This document shows, in pieces, positions 38,086-49,303 of a stretch of 64,000 nt of DNA. The position numbers were made by a program, and so were the translations under genes. The stretch comes from Rugalucina vietnamica (taxonomy: Eukaryota; Mollusca; Bivalvia; Lucinida; Lucinidae), in assembly GCA_964017185.1 (NCBI GenBank), contig OZ024870.1:66340312-66404311 (forward strand), read 5' to 3'. How positions within the stretch are numbered: the first letter of the stretch is position 1; each line of letters begins with the position of its first letter. Below the pieces are notes generated by a model. It was not told the DNA's origin and did no database searches. It saw only the letters and a list, made by a program, of their open reading frames with translations.

Positions 38086-38543
38086 TCAGCAATTTCTAAC
38101 ACCTTGCCATCGATAAATACAAAGTGGCCCCAATTGTCTTTTTGTCTCTTTCGGCAACACTCGTTTAGACTCCGCCGGTAATCGTCGGGGATTGTAAGCT
38201 GACAATCTTCTTACAAGCTTCTGTAGTTCCTCTTCCTTTAAAGATCTATTCCAATTAAACCTTCCAGTACCTAAGGTGAACATTTCGACGAGTGAGACAC
38301 GTGGTGGCACGTAAATGTCACTAGCATTAATCCGTCGATTTGATGCCGTTCGGGATAAGAATGATGCCGTTGGCCGACAAGTCCGAGCCGGGCTCATTTC
38401 AAGTTCATGCGGGCTCAGCTTTCTAGCCATCACTTCATTTGCCAATAAGGCCGACGGCTTTTGGTAGACAGTTATGTCGGCCTCCGTTCGTCGGCGCTCT
38501 TTGAACCTTGCTATCACTCGAGTCGTCGTCCGTAGTCTGTTGA
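38086..38543 (-). CDS. Duplicated terminal exon of the 210-aa gene
   Basis: A 458-base exon-like unit with the same TTTTTAG acceptor, phase and stop as 42973-42516. Its reading frame is intact (about 152 codons), differing at a few residues such as MSPART/MSLART and FNWNRS/FNGNRS. It has no partner first exon of its own between here and copy 2. Because it lies downstream on the same strand, it could be an alternative last exon of the gene starting at 43495, or a promoterless relic. Confidence 0.5.
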
Positions 38544-38655
38544 CTAAAAAGAAGAAAATATCGAGATAAATGGGTTAAAATCGCCAGGTACAAAATGCAA
38601 TCGAAATTTGATTGTTTTATAACTTTTATAATGGTGATTGATAAAAGTGTAAGGA

Positions 38656-39250
38656 TGTATTTCTGATTTTCAAAAAAGTGGTGTTTTTCTTTTTAAAATT
38701 TTACATTGTTCCGACGCTTTGCGACAAAATTTCATTTAATAATTACGTAGGACAAACTTTGCAATCTAATCTAATGAACCTCGCATTTATGGCTGGAAGT
38801 GCCGTATTGCTGTTTTATCGTATTTTAAAACATGGTTCTGTAGATTTTTGTGTCCTTATCTGTTGAATACGTAGTGTACGGTACCACATAGGCCTATCGC
38901 TGTTTTGGGTTTCATAATAGAGCATCCCGTACAATGTCTAATACATGAAAAAATAATACGAAGACGAATCATGCGTAAATCGTTTAGTAAGAATATGTAT
39001 GCCTGTGTTCGTTTAAAATTATGAAATTAAACAGTCAGTCAAATCAGCTTGAAACCTTATAATTACCGATCATTTTCAACAGTGGAGGTCCTCCGTGAAA
39101 TTTCGACACGGCTATGTCGAGTGTTTGGTAATGTTTTGACAAAACAGTCCTTCCAAAATGAATATTTGAAATAAAGCAGACTGCTAGTTTGCAGTATTTT
39201 GTATGATAATGATGACGTGTACACACAGCCACCGCATACATTAAAAAAAT
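38656..39250. other. Spacer between duplication copies
   Basis: No gene or repeat recognised. Confidence 0.45.
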
Positions 39251-39533
39251 TAGAGATTTTTAATATTTTAGCTAAAAACATACATTGTGGGTACACGTTA
39301 GAACCGCCTCGCCGAGGCGGTTTTAACGAGTACCCACAATGTATGTTTTGGATCAAAAATAACAAAATTAGGTTTACCCCTGCAAACCCCAATTCTCTAT
39401 ATAAAAGTGGGGTTTAATGGGGGTATACATTACACGGACATGTTTTCCTGATGCTATACAATGTACATGTACATTGTTATAAGTGCCTCTATTGCCAGTA
39501 GTGTTGTTGTTGTCTATAGTGCCTACCAACATA

Positions 39534-39769
39534 TGAGCCGCCTCGTGGGAAAACCAACAATGTGGTTTCCGACCAGGTCCGACACAAACCGACCTGTACA
39601 GCTACAGAAGCAGACTAGAAGCTTGAAATTTATGAGTTAAGTAGAGGAGGAATTGTACTATCCGAGTAGCGAAAACAAAGGCGCTGATCAGCTTCGCGGT
39701 TACCGCGAAGCTGATCTACACCTTTGTTTTTGCCTATGCAGATTGTTGGTTTTCCCATGAGGCGGCTCA
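39534..39769. mobile_element. Foldback element, family 1, full length (duplication copy 2)
   Basis: 236 bp; the counterpart of 36193-36428 carried along by the tandem duplication. Confidence 0.85.
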
Positions 39770-40626
39770 TTATATGAAAAATATTGTTAAGTTTAATATT
39801 GATGTGTCTTTGTACTTTGTTATTATACGAGTGTACAACGTGTTGAATACTAGTATATGTTGAATTTTGCACGATATATATTATATTCTTACATTCGTTT
39901 ATGATGAAATATTACATGAAGTTAATATAAGTGTTATAAAAAGTCTTAAGTGTTATGTGTCCATTTTGAATAATATTTTCCAACTAACGTATCATCAACC
40001 AAAATACGCAAGATTTAATAAAACTTAGCAGTGTAGATAAAAATAAAACTGAGATCCTTTAAGAGCAGTGGGCATATTAATGGGCATATTAATGAGAAAG
40101 GGGATGGGGCCATACCGCGGTTTCGGCTCTCGTCAGTTATCTATTAGATTGGGCAACATGGAGCCAAAGAGATTTACTATAATTTTGCATCTTTCACAGG
40201 GTAGTCGATACAAAGACACAGTTAATCAGTTACTATACAAATTTGGTGAAAATTGTCATTATCTTATTTGCCAAGCAACGTGCCTAAAATAGCCAATGTG
40301 TTCCAATAAAAAGAATTATCAAAACTACCTCTACAGTATAACCAGCCATTTTATGTCAACTTTTGTGCCAACCAAAATATACAATATAGGATAAAATATT
40401 GTTAATTTAGTATAGTTTTAATGTTTTAAAGTATTTATTGCTTGTATATGTGATGAATCTGCTCAATAGTATATCTATATATGATGAATCTGAATCTGCC
40501 CAATAGTATATCTATATATGATGAATCTGCTCAATAGTATATAAAATATATATGATATATGATGAATCTGCTCAATAGTATATATATATATGTATGATGA
40601 ATCTGCTCAATAGCATATATAATGTA

Positions 40627-41433
40627 CACTCAGGGGCACTTCCAACGCAACACTTACCTTTTTGGACATAACTCAAAAATAGTTTAACCGATCTTCATGA
40701 AATTTTCAACAAATTAAGTTCATCTATTTTCGTTTACTTTCTGTAATTTTCGCAAAAATCGGTGGACTAAAATGCAATAAATTGGATGTTTATATAATAT
40801 GACTGAAAAACAAAAAGTCACAAAATCCCGGTTGAACTGATAACTCAATGCAAGTTATTCGGATATCACAGCAGTGAAGTGTATCATAGTCAGTGTACCG
40901 AATGGAACTGGACGACACAGGGACACCTCCTCCTCAAGGACAAAACATATTTATCAATTTCATATCAAACCCCTGTGGGATGTTTCTCCACTCCTCCACA
41001 AGGATCTACTTCAGTTACTGCGAATTTCTTGATACAACACGGTGTCTGCATACGCCTGTTTTTAAACGTATCCCAGAAATGACCAATAACGCTAAATTTC
41101 TTGAAATAAATACGTCATTTTTTTATTGCTTGGAAACTTGCTTGCAAGCTCGTGGTGTTGGGGATATGAGCTGGATATGATACTTTTTCTGAGACGCCGC
41201 TGTGATACTATTAAATTCTTCAATGGAGTGGCTGTTTTGCGACTTTTCATTTTTGAGTCTTGTTAGATTAACTAAATATTTTATAAGTTGTGGACAATCA
41301 ATTTCAATGAAAAATACACACAACACGCAAGCATAATTGGTTTATGTTTGCGGAAAATTTAAATAAATTTGGTGGTTTAATTTTTTAGATATGATGGCAA
41401 ATGTAAGTGTTGCGTTAGAAGTGCCCCTGAGTG
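40627..41433. mobile_element. 807-bp TA-flanked TIR element
   Basis: Terminal inverted repeats of about 31 bases (CACTCAGGGGCACTTC..., one mismatch) with TA on each side (40625-40626, 41434-41435). The unduplicated site in copy 1 reads AATGTATGATGAACC at about 37240, so insertion created a TA duplication, as with Tc1/mariner-type transposases. Open frames inside (about 95 codons) lack transposase signatures, so it is non-autonomous. Confidence 0.85.
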
Positions 41434-41456
41434 TATGATGAACCTGCTCATCAATA

Positions 41457-41458
<2 letters not shown>

Positions 41459-41537
<79 letters not shown>
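41459..41537. repeat. (TA)n microsatellite
   Basis: About 39 TA units; the shorter counterpart is at 37268-37306. Confidence 0.9.
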
Positions 41538-41538
<1 letters not shown>

Positions 41539-41841
41539 CTTGATGATAGGATAGGATAATAGGATAATTTATTATCCAATTATGGACCATAACATGGTAT
41601 GAAATTTACTTGCAAATGTATGATGTCATGAATGTTGCAAATGATGATGTCATGAATGTTGCGACGTCTAACGTCTCGTTACTATGTGTAAACGTTACTA
41701 ACGTCGCTATGTTACTACATTAAATTCGCCTGATGAGTATAACGAAACCGGTCGCGGTAATTAAATAATGTAAAAATCCAGATGACATATAGAACAAATC
41801 AAACTGGGCGCTGTCGGCTTTAACCTTCTTCAGAGTCAGTC

Positions 41842-41845
<4 letters not shown>

Positions 41846-41902
<57 letters not shown>

Positions 41903-41911
41903 ACGAAAATA

Positions 41912-41945
<34 letters not shown>
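41846..41945. repeat. Poly(A) tracts, partly duplicated
   Basis: Two long A runs separated by ACACGAAAATAGGTAA, which also follows the second run; copy 1 has one shorter run at 37517-37543. Looks like slippage or a small tandem duplication. Confidence 0.7.
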
Positions 41946-41946
<1 letters not shown>

Positions 41947-42515
41947 AACACGAAAATAGGTAAGTAATTAAAATGAAACAAAAGCAATGCAAAAATACAC
42001 AAAAATCACATAAAATGTGTCAAAGTTGACACCACCGTCTGTTCAGCAGTGAATGTCCTACTTTTATTGTCTGTTGAGTTATGAAAAGCAATATTGTTGA
42101 TGACAACCAATGTGTTTCAATAAAATATTGTCAATATTGCCTCCGTAGCATGTATATTTATTGCTGTCTATGGTGCCTGCCGAAAATACACAATATAATT
42201 ATGATAGAATATTGCCAAGTTGATTGTGCATGTTTTTATTATTCTACTTTATGTATCTACAATATCGATGTGCTACGCATACAGTTTATCGCAATGAAAT
42301 TATAACATTATGTTGATGGCAATGAACACTTTTATGACTTGTTTTTTTCTTAATTCCCTCCATTTTCACTTATCCATGTTAACGCATATGTATGCAAGAG
42401 CTGTCATTTGGCAAAGTTTCTGTATGTACACCAAGGTCTTGGGAGTTAGGTCACCAGCACATAATTCTTAACAAAGGGCGTTCCATGTATATGATGAATG
42501 AAATCAATTTCAAAT

Positions 42516-43495
42516 TCAGCAATTTCTAACACCTTGCCATCGATAACTACAAAGTGGTCCCAACTGTCTTTTTGTCTCTTTCGGCAACACTCGTTTAGAC
42601 TCCGCCGGTAATCGTCGGGGATTGTAAGCTGACAATCTTCTTATAAGCTTCTGTAGTTCCTCTTCCTTTAAAGATCTATTCCCATTAAACCTTCCAGTAC
42701 CTACAGTGAACATTTCGATGTGTGAGACACGTGGTGGCACGTAAATGTCACTAGCGTTAATCCGTCGATTTGATGCCGTTCGGGCTAAGAATGATGCCGT
42801 CGGCCGACAAGTCCGAGCCAGGCTCATTTCAAGTTCATGCGGGCTCAGCTTTCTAGCCATCACTTCATTTGCCAATAAAGCCGACGGCTTTTGGTAGACA
42901 GTTATGTCGGCCTCCGTTCGTCGGCGCTCTTTGAACCTTGCTATCACTCGAGTCGTCGTCCGTAGTCTGTTGACTAAAAAGAAGAAAACATCATCGCGAT
43001 TAATGGGTTAAAATCGCCAGGTACACAAATGCAATCGAAATTAATTAATTAATAACTTTATAAAAGTGATTAAGAAAAGTGTAAGGATTCCAATATGTAT
43101 CTACAGTACTAATATATTAGGTTTTGGAATATTGGGTATGGGCTGCTCACTGGATGATCGCTTGTTCTCTTTGTATCATAACTTATTTCTCACCTTGTAA
43201 CAAGGTGAGAAATAAGTTATGATACCGTACAGAGTTGTTGTTGAAATTTTGAGAGAAAAAAAAAAATGTAAGTAGAATGAAATGTTTAACATAAATGGTA
43301 ATATGACATTTTATACTTACCAGTTTCATGAAAAGACAGGCAGTTAGGTTCATCCCTTGACATTTTCTTGCCATCTTTGAATTTCTGCACGATTGTAGCA
43401 ACATTTACAGCGGCACGAAATTTAAGTCCTTGGCCCTCTAGAATGTTTCGGCTCATGGGTGGCGCAGACTTCGCTCGATCAGAGTTTAAATCCAT
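42516..43495 (-). CDS. Two-exon gene of unknown function (210 aa)
   Basis: Exon 1 is 43495-43321, starting at ATG (MDLNSDRAKSAPPMSRNILE) and ending at a GTAAGT donor with phase 1. Exon 2 is 42973-42516, after a CTTTTTAG acceptor, completing a Val codon and running to the stop. In-frame TAA upstream of the ATG supports the start unless another exon exists. The protein is basic, Arg-rich and lacks signal or membrane segments; notable pieces are VIARFKERRRTEADITVYQK and SLKEEELQKLIRRLSAYNPR. Exon 2 is duplicated at 38543-38086 with an intact frame and only about nine amino acid changes over 152 codons, which suggests purifying selection or recent duplication. A minus-strand AATAAA at 42241-42236 could serve polyadenylation. 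I do not recognise the family. Confidence 0.65.
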
Positions 43496-43504
43496 TCTTG
43501 ACAC

Positions 43505-44057
43505 GTTTCTGGTTTATTGTGGTTTATTTCATGTTCTTTATTTTCAGTTAAATGACACTTTGAAAAGATTTATGCCTCACACATTCTATGACTCTCTTCT
43601 TTCCATGCTATTTTCCATGTTTCTAACTTCAAAATGCTTCATCCCAGAAGTGGAAAACAAATAAAGACTATTAGATCACTTATGTTGGCTTGATAAGAGC
43701 AAATAAAATATATTAAATCTTTAAATCCATATATTCCACTTCATTCAAAATAATTTATTGTTGGAAAGTGGCAAATAAAAACATGCTCCAGTCATCTTAA
43801 CCTGTTGGGGCGACGAAGTTATTAGCACTTTACCGTAATGCTTCTAACGTAGTTTTGACAAACTTCCAATACTGTTCAAGACAATGCATTCTGCTGTGTA
43901 AGTTGGGAAATTATATTGATTTAAATGTATTTAATATTTATTTCTAATTCGCATTTCATAGCTACATGTATCTGTAGATGCATAATTCATGTGAAATGCC
44001 TACTGGGAAAAAGGCTCCTGCAATAACATCGATATGATTTCAGCCTGAAACACGTGT
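43505..44057. other. Upstream region of the 210-aa gene
   Basis: Should contain its promoter or an upstream exon; no clear TATA box or repeat recognised. Confidence 0.35.
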
Positions 44058-44265
44058 GATGATAAGAGATTATCATATGGCAATTTTCATATCATACCCC
44101 GTATCAACCTGAGACTTCCGTATCAGCCCTCGACTCCCATATCAGCCTGAGATATCAGCCTGAGGGCCGAAGGCCCGAGGGCTGATATGGGAGTCGAGGG
44201 CTGATACGGAAGTCGAGGGTTGATACGGGGTATGATATGAAAATTGCCATATCATGATCTCTTTA
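44058..44265. repeat. ~200-bp near-perfect hairpin
   Basis: Arms at about 44066-44155 and 44172-44261 pair over some 85-90 bases: CATATGGCAATTTTCATATC, ATACCCCGTATCAACC and CCGTATCAGCCCTCGACTCC each have an inverse. Small loop GGGCCGAAGGCCC. No coding content. Confidence 0.8.
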
Positions 44266-44504
44266 TCATATATTTTTATTATCAAAAAAAGTGTTTGATA
44301 CAGTTCAATGCACAAAATGTTTCCCAACATAATTTCAAGTGGAAAAAAGAAAGAATGAAAAAAAAAAATTCTGGTCACAAATTTTATTCAATAACATTTA
44401 ACCATTAATACAGAAAATTCAAATACAAAAATTTGATTTATAAATTGAGAACAATTTACAACGTACTATTGAATAGAACAGAGCGCTCCGAATGTGGGGG
44501 TCAC

Positions 44505-44725
44505 GTGAGATGTGATATGAGGTTTGGGGTGTGATATGGGGGTGTGATATGAGTCCATATCTCCCTAGGGAGATATGGATTTTGACAAATTTTGAACTGA
44601 TACAGCTTCCGAGATTTGGGGTGTGATATGGGGGTGTGATATGAGTCCATATCTCCCTAGGGAGATATGGATTTTGACAAATTTTGAACTGATACAGCCT
44701 TCGAGATATGGTGTCCCGATACATG
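44505..44725. repeat. ~92-bp direct duplication with internal palindrome
   Basis: TTGGGGTGTGATATGGGGGT through GAACTGATACAGC occurs twice in tandem (from about 44525 and 44616). Each unit contains CCATATCTCCCTAGGGAGATATGG, a palindrome. The GATATGGG vocabulary links it to the hairpin upstream; both may belong to one element. Confidence 0.7.
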
Positions 44726-44759
44726 CATAGGACTTGCGCCTGTATCGCATATGTAAAAA

Positions 44760-46050
44760 GAACGTATTTTACAGTAAATATATGATAATGCTACTTACAT
44801 ATCTATTCTATTTGATATAGTTTGGTTCTTTTATAGTTTTATGTCTACCGAATTTGTTTTTCGAGTATGGTAACCGTCGCTCTTAAGCCACATGTTGACA
44901 CACACCATTTTAAACACTATGCCTGCAGTATATTTTGAACGACGTGACAAGACAACAGGGGCGGATCCAGGATTTCTCAAGGGGGTTCAGATCTATCAAG
45001 AGGGGGTTTGTTTTCAACATTTTACTTGATTTTTCAAAACTTTCCCAATGAAATTGAAATAATTTGGTCTCAGAGGGCCACATGAACTCCGCTGGACAAT
45101 ATCGTTAAATTAATGTTAATGGTCAGCTTTGCTTTCTCTCCGTTTAGGTGGGTATGCTTATATCGACTTCATTAGAGTGTGACAACCCTCAAAAGGGGAA
45201 TCATCATAGCACAAATGAGCAATTTCAAGATAATTTTAATTATCTTTTCTTTTTCAAATCTACGTAAATGGAAGCGTGCCCTCCTTATGTTTTGGGTAAT
45301 TACCGTGTGTCAAATAGAACTGCTTTGGAGCATTGAGATTGTTATTTTAGTCGGACTTAAGAAGTTAAAATAAGTCACATATTAAAATGTAACACCTGTG
45401 TGATCGATTAACTTTTGATTTGTGAATGTTTTGATTTTTTTTAATGCGCTGACAAAAGAAAATAAAGCAATTGTGATCCAATTATTAATACCCTTAACCA
45501 AATAAAATTGTATTTTCTTTAACTTTTGGTGATACAAATATTTCTAAAGAATAACAAAGTGCCTTTTCTCATCGAGTTGGTATAACCTGCTGTCCTGAAT
45601 TATTTTTATAATAAACAGTTTATCTTGTGTGGTAAAATTGCATAACGGAAAACGTAGATTGGTTTAATCTTTGTTTTTGATTTAACTCCATTAGACCACA
45701 CATAATGAAAGAAAGAAGTAAGCAATGGCCAGGAATTTATATAGTCTAATATGACCATAAATAAATATCGGGTATTGAAACTTAAACGGGAAATACAAGG
45801 CCGAAATGACTCAGGGGCGAAAAGACTGTTGAATACAGCAAGAATTCCTTGCGTAATAGGGCTCCACCCTGCAGACGTCACAGTAAGATGCTTACCCGCC
45901 ATGGCCATTCGCGCGGTGTCCTTGTATAAACTCGACAATGGCTTAAACTTAGTGGCGTAACTTCTTTTTTACGGATAGGAGCAGAACCATTCAAATCGCC
46001 AGAGAGTACACTTGTTGGATGATCATAAAAATGATCGTATCTCTTTATAA
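44760..46050. other. Intergenic DNA, no gene seen
   Basis: A GGGGCGGATCCAGGATTTCT segment near 44958 looks like a common repeat edge. No supported coding sequence. Confidence 0.4.
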
Positions 46051-46051
46051 G

Positions 46052-46282
46052 GCCTCGTTTCCCCCGGACAATTTTTCTTTGACAAACTAGGTTTGTCGCA
46101 AAAAATATGCTCGTGTAAATTCAATTCTGTGGCGATGTTTCGTTGTCAAATAACTGTGACAAAGGTGAGCGAGCTACGTAATATAAGTAATCTTTGTTGT
46201 GTGTGAACGCAAACTCATTGCCAAGGTTTCTATGACAAATAATCTTCGTCAAAGAAAAATTGTCCGTGGAAACCAGGCTTAA
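46052..46282. mobile_element. ~230-bp TIR element
   Basis: Left GGACAATTTTTCTTTGAC preceded by CCTCGTTTCCCCC; right end inverted reads GCCTGGTTTCCACGGACAAT. Arms of about 30 bases. The right end is followed by TTAA. Confidence 0.65.
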
Positions 46283-46351
46283 CCTTGCCGGTTTAGCTCT
46301 GACATATATTGTATATACAGTACAATGGTAATATCAGCGGTAAACCGTTAA

Positions 46352-47121
46352 GCCCCGTTTACACATTCACGATTTTCTCTACGATTCACCACGATTCACC
46401 CCGATTCACCCCGATTTCTCATGGTCAGAAAAATCGGGATGGATCGTGGTGAATCGTGGCGAAAAGTGGAAATATTCAGTATCTCTACGATTCTAGTAAG
46501 AATGTCCACGATCTTAGTACGGTGTCTGTAAGGTATCGCTACGAATCAATGACGATACATGACGGCAACGCTACGGTCAATGAGGATTAACTACGGTGGT
46601 ACAACGAATGCTCACGGTGCTTGTACGGTTCGATACGGTATTAGTACGATTCACGACGGTAGCCGTCGTGGCCAATCGTAGAGCTCCGTAGCGAAACCGT
46701 GGATGATTCGTAGGACAACCGTACACAATTCGTGTTGAATCGTTAGAGTTCGTGGTGTAAAAGATTCCAAGCTTTCGCTACGGAGCTCCAAGATTGGCTA
46801 CGATCTCTCACGAATAGCCGCGAATATAGCTACGGTGTCAGTACGAATAAGCAAGATTCCGCTACGGTTGCGCTACGAATTAGGCCACGCCTATTTACCA
46901 CCACGATTCGCCACGGTACGCCACGAATGTTTTAAACAGTTTATAACTTCCGTAGCGCTGCCGTAGAGTTTCCCGAATCATCACGATTCATCAAGATTCA
47001 CCACGATTCACTACGGTTCTACTACGAATGACCACGGTACACCACGGTACACGACGATTTTACAAATCGTGGCGAATCGTAGCGGCACCGTAGCCAAAAA
47101 TCGTGAATGTGTGGACGGGGC
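46352..47121. mobile_element. 770-bp TTAA-flanked TIR element with CGATTCAC array
   Basis: TTAA at 46348-46351 and 47122-47125 flank 25-base inverted ends GCCCCGTTTACACATTCACG / GCCCCGTCCACACATTCACG. TTAA duplication is the hallmark of piggyBac-type transposition. The interior is built almost entirely of CACGATTC, CTACGGT and CTACGAATC motifs in both senses. No transposase; non-autonomous. Confidence 0.8.
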
Positions 47122-47125
47122 TTAA

Positions 47126-47689
47126 ATTAGGTTGAAAGAGGCGTAATTCTCCAAGAACATCCAAGTACAAACGAAACTGAGAACGTGTCATTTGCATTAA
47201 CGGCATGAAGGTGATAGTGACAAAAGTCGAGTAAGTTTCAGTAACTTCTCTTGACAGGTTTTGTATCAAGTGTCAGGGTGTTCTCAAGAATGCTATATAA
47301 TATCTGGTAACGCTATTGCTGTTTAAGCAGTTTTGAAATACACGATACAAAATGTATTTGTATTTCATAAATTCTCTCAGAAACTGATTTTTTTTAAATC
47401 TCACTTTTCTGAAACACATACGGAAACTGTCATTATGTCAACCTTTTACTTTCTAAAAGTCATAAAAAATGCCACAAAAAAGTTTGAAAATTAGTTCACT
47501 AACAACATTTAATGCCAAAATATAATTTTGGATTAGAGCTTCAAGATAAAATTCCATGGAAAAAATGTGAGCGAGGGAAGTAACTATTTTCCCGAAAAAA
47601 AAGGAAAAAAGAGAGATAAAAACATGCTTACCTAAATGTGAACCACTGCAGAAAGATGAGGGCGAGATAAGGCACCTGTAAAATCGATT
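47126..47689. other. Intergenic DNA, no gene seen
   Basis: No gene or recognised repeat. Confidence 0.4.
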
Positions 47690-48020
47690 AAAGCCACCCT
47701 CCCCTCCCCCCGCCCAGTAATTTTAAATTAATGGTCGTTTCAAGGCGACACTTCTATTGTGGTTCCATCTGTTTTATGTTTTGGAGTCGAACTTTTGTAC
47801 TGTTTGCACCATATGTACGTTGATATATTTTTTTATTTAAGTTCGGGTAACTGAGTGGCCGCTTTTTGTTCAATATAGCTGCTCACTAGGCTTACGATAT
47901 GTTTTCTAAGTATAAGTACCTAATTGTCAATTTAGTTTTTCCCACCTCGGTTTTTGGAGTGGGACTTTCTTTCTAATTGCGCATTTTCCTGATCATTGCC
48001 TACTTATACCTTTTTATTTC
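47690..48020 (-). repeat. Continuous inverse copy of the dispersed ~300-bp repeat
   Basis: Contains the unbroken CTCGGTTTTTGGAGTGGGAC segment that is split by the palindromic array at 18912. Ends ATTGCCTACTTATACCTTTT. Confidence 0.6.
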
Positions 48021-48336
48021 ATGTTAAAATTGCACCAAACTAAATCAAGTGTATGCTTCACCTAACTGAAATTCAAACACTTTAAATTATACCACAGATT
48101 GGCTTCAATTTCAATACTATTGTGTTTGGATTACCTCCCTTGTACATGCAAAAGGTCTATTCAAAATAGTTTTGGGCATAAAATCAGAAAATCTTTGTTT
48201 GTGAACCGATTTTCAGATTTTTGCTGCACTTTTGAAGACTTTTGGAAAGTGAAAAAATTGACATGGACGTGTTTCCGAAAATGGTGATTTTGAAAAAGGC
48301 AGTTTTCTGAAAGAGGGATGCTTCCTGATCACACAT
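48021..48336. other. DNA left of the LTR element, probable far flank of gene B
   Basis: The bases just before the element (CTTCCTGATCACACAT) align with 5785-5800 upstream of gene A, so part of this is the displaced gene B upstream flank. Confidence 0.45.
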
Positions 48337-49156
48337 TGTTACGTGCCAGGCGTAACTAGAAGATTAAGGAAACCAACAAGTTGGTTAGCCAGCAACAAGC
48401 TTTGTTTAAAATTTAACAAATCTATTTAGAAGTGATTTCACCAGTAATTACATGTGAAACAATCAAAAGCATATATACAATTAAACAAAAATGAATGTAC
48501 AATACCTTTCAAGATGTTAATTCCCTTAAAGAATGTCTGAATGTCCCTCAGAATTTTTTAACACAAGTCTGTATCAGTTTCTGATCCCAAGAATTAAAGT
48601 TTGTTTCAAAATAGCACTATGTCCCAATCCAGAATCGAATATCACAAAGTAATCCAAGAATAAGTTTAAATTCCAGTAAGACAGATTTTGACTTCTTAAT
48701 AGTAACAGTACCCAAAGATTGTCCTTATGAAAATTTGTAGCCCTTATATAGCACTGAGGAACATTCAGGATTCTTCCAGCAAATTCTATGATATCATATA
48801 CTAAAAATAACAAGTTGTTTACCAAAATTTAATGTTCTGGAATATTGTAGAGAGGCCATTATCCTTCCAGAAAATTCCACAATATTCTTTTGACATAAAA
48901 AAAGATTTTTCTAGAAGATTCTACATCTTTGGTTCTTCCAGATTTTTCCGTCAAAGAACAATTTGAAATTTCTAGAAAATTCTGAAGTAAACAACCTGTT
49001 TATGTCCAATATCTGGGACACTAAAAGTAAATAATTGCTAAGGACAACAAGTAAACTTCATATATGTATAACATCATACTTTCCTGGGCATACTCCCTTG
49101 GGAAGTTTACCAGTACTGAATGCACATCTTTCAACAAGTAACTGTCATACATAACA
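48337..49156 (-). repeat. 3' LTR (820 bp)
   Basis: Starts TGTTACGTGCCAGGCG and ends CATAACA on the plus strand. Contains several GAAxxTTCTxGAA-like stretches (GGAAGAATC, TCTAGAAAATTC) resembling heat-shock elements, though this is only suggestive. Confidence 0.93.
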
Positions 49157-49168
49157 CTTCCCCTCTTC
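49157..49168 (-). promoter_or_regulatory. Polypurine tract
   Basis: GAAGAGGGGAAG on the minus strand directly next to the 3' LTR; it would prime plus-strand DNA synthesis. Confidence 0.8.
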
Positions 49169-49303
49169 AAAGAAAAGAAAGTTTTATAAAATAAAGCTTT
49201 CTTTTGCAATACTGGATAATTGTATACAATATGTTTAGCAAAATTTGTGCAAAACTAATCAAATACAACAGCACAAAGCTGGACATCAGCATTGTAGAGG
49301 CAC

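Larger units (their letters stand above)
35925..38655. repeat. Tandem segmental duplication, copy 1
   Basis: Collinear with 39251-43086: foldback family 2 and family 1 elements, the GATCCTTTAAGAGCAGTGGG region, a GATGAATCTGCTCAATAG minisatellite, (TA)n, a TTCAGAGTCAGTCAAAAC plus poly(A) junction, and a 458-base exon. Copy 2 is longer mainly because of the 807-bp insert at 40627 and longer simple repeats. Homology begins at AGAGATTTTTAATATTTTAG and ends near AAGTGTAAGGAT. Confidence 0.85.
39251..43086. repeat. Tandem segmental duplication, copy 2
   Basis: Second copy of 35925-38655. It leads directly into the first exon of the minus-strand gene at 43495, so it is the copy in the original gene context or the more complete one. 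Confidence 0.85.

Noticed and set aside
40893-41180. 95-codon frame inside the TA-flanked element as a transposase
   Set aside because: No DDE-type motif or similarity recognised, an overlapping frame is equally open, and it is too short.
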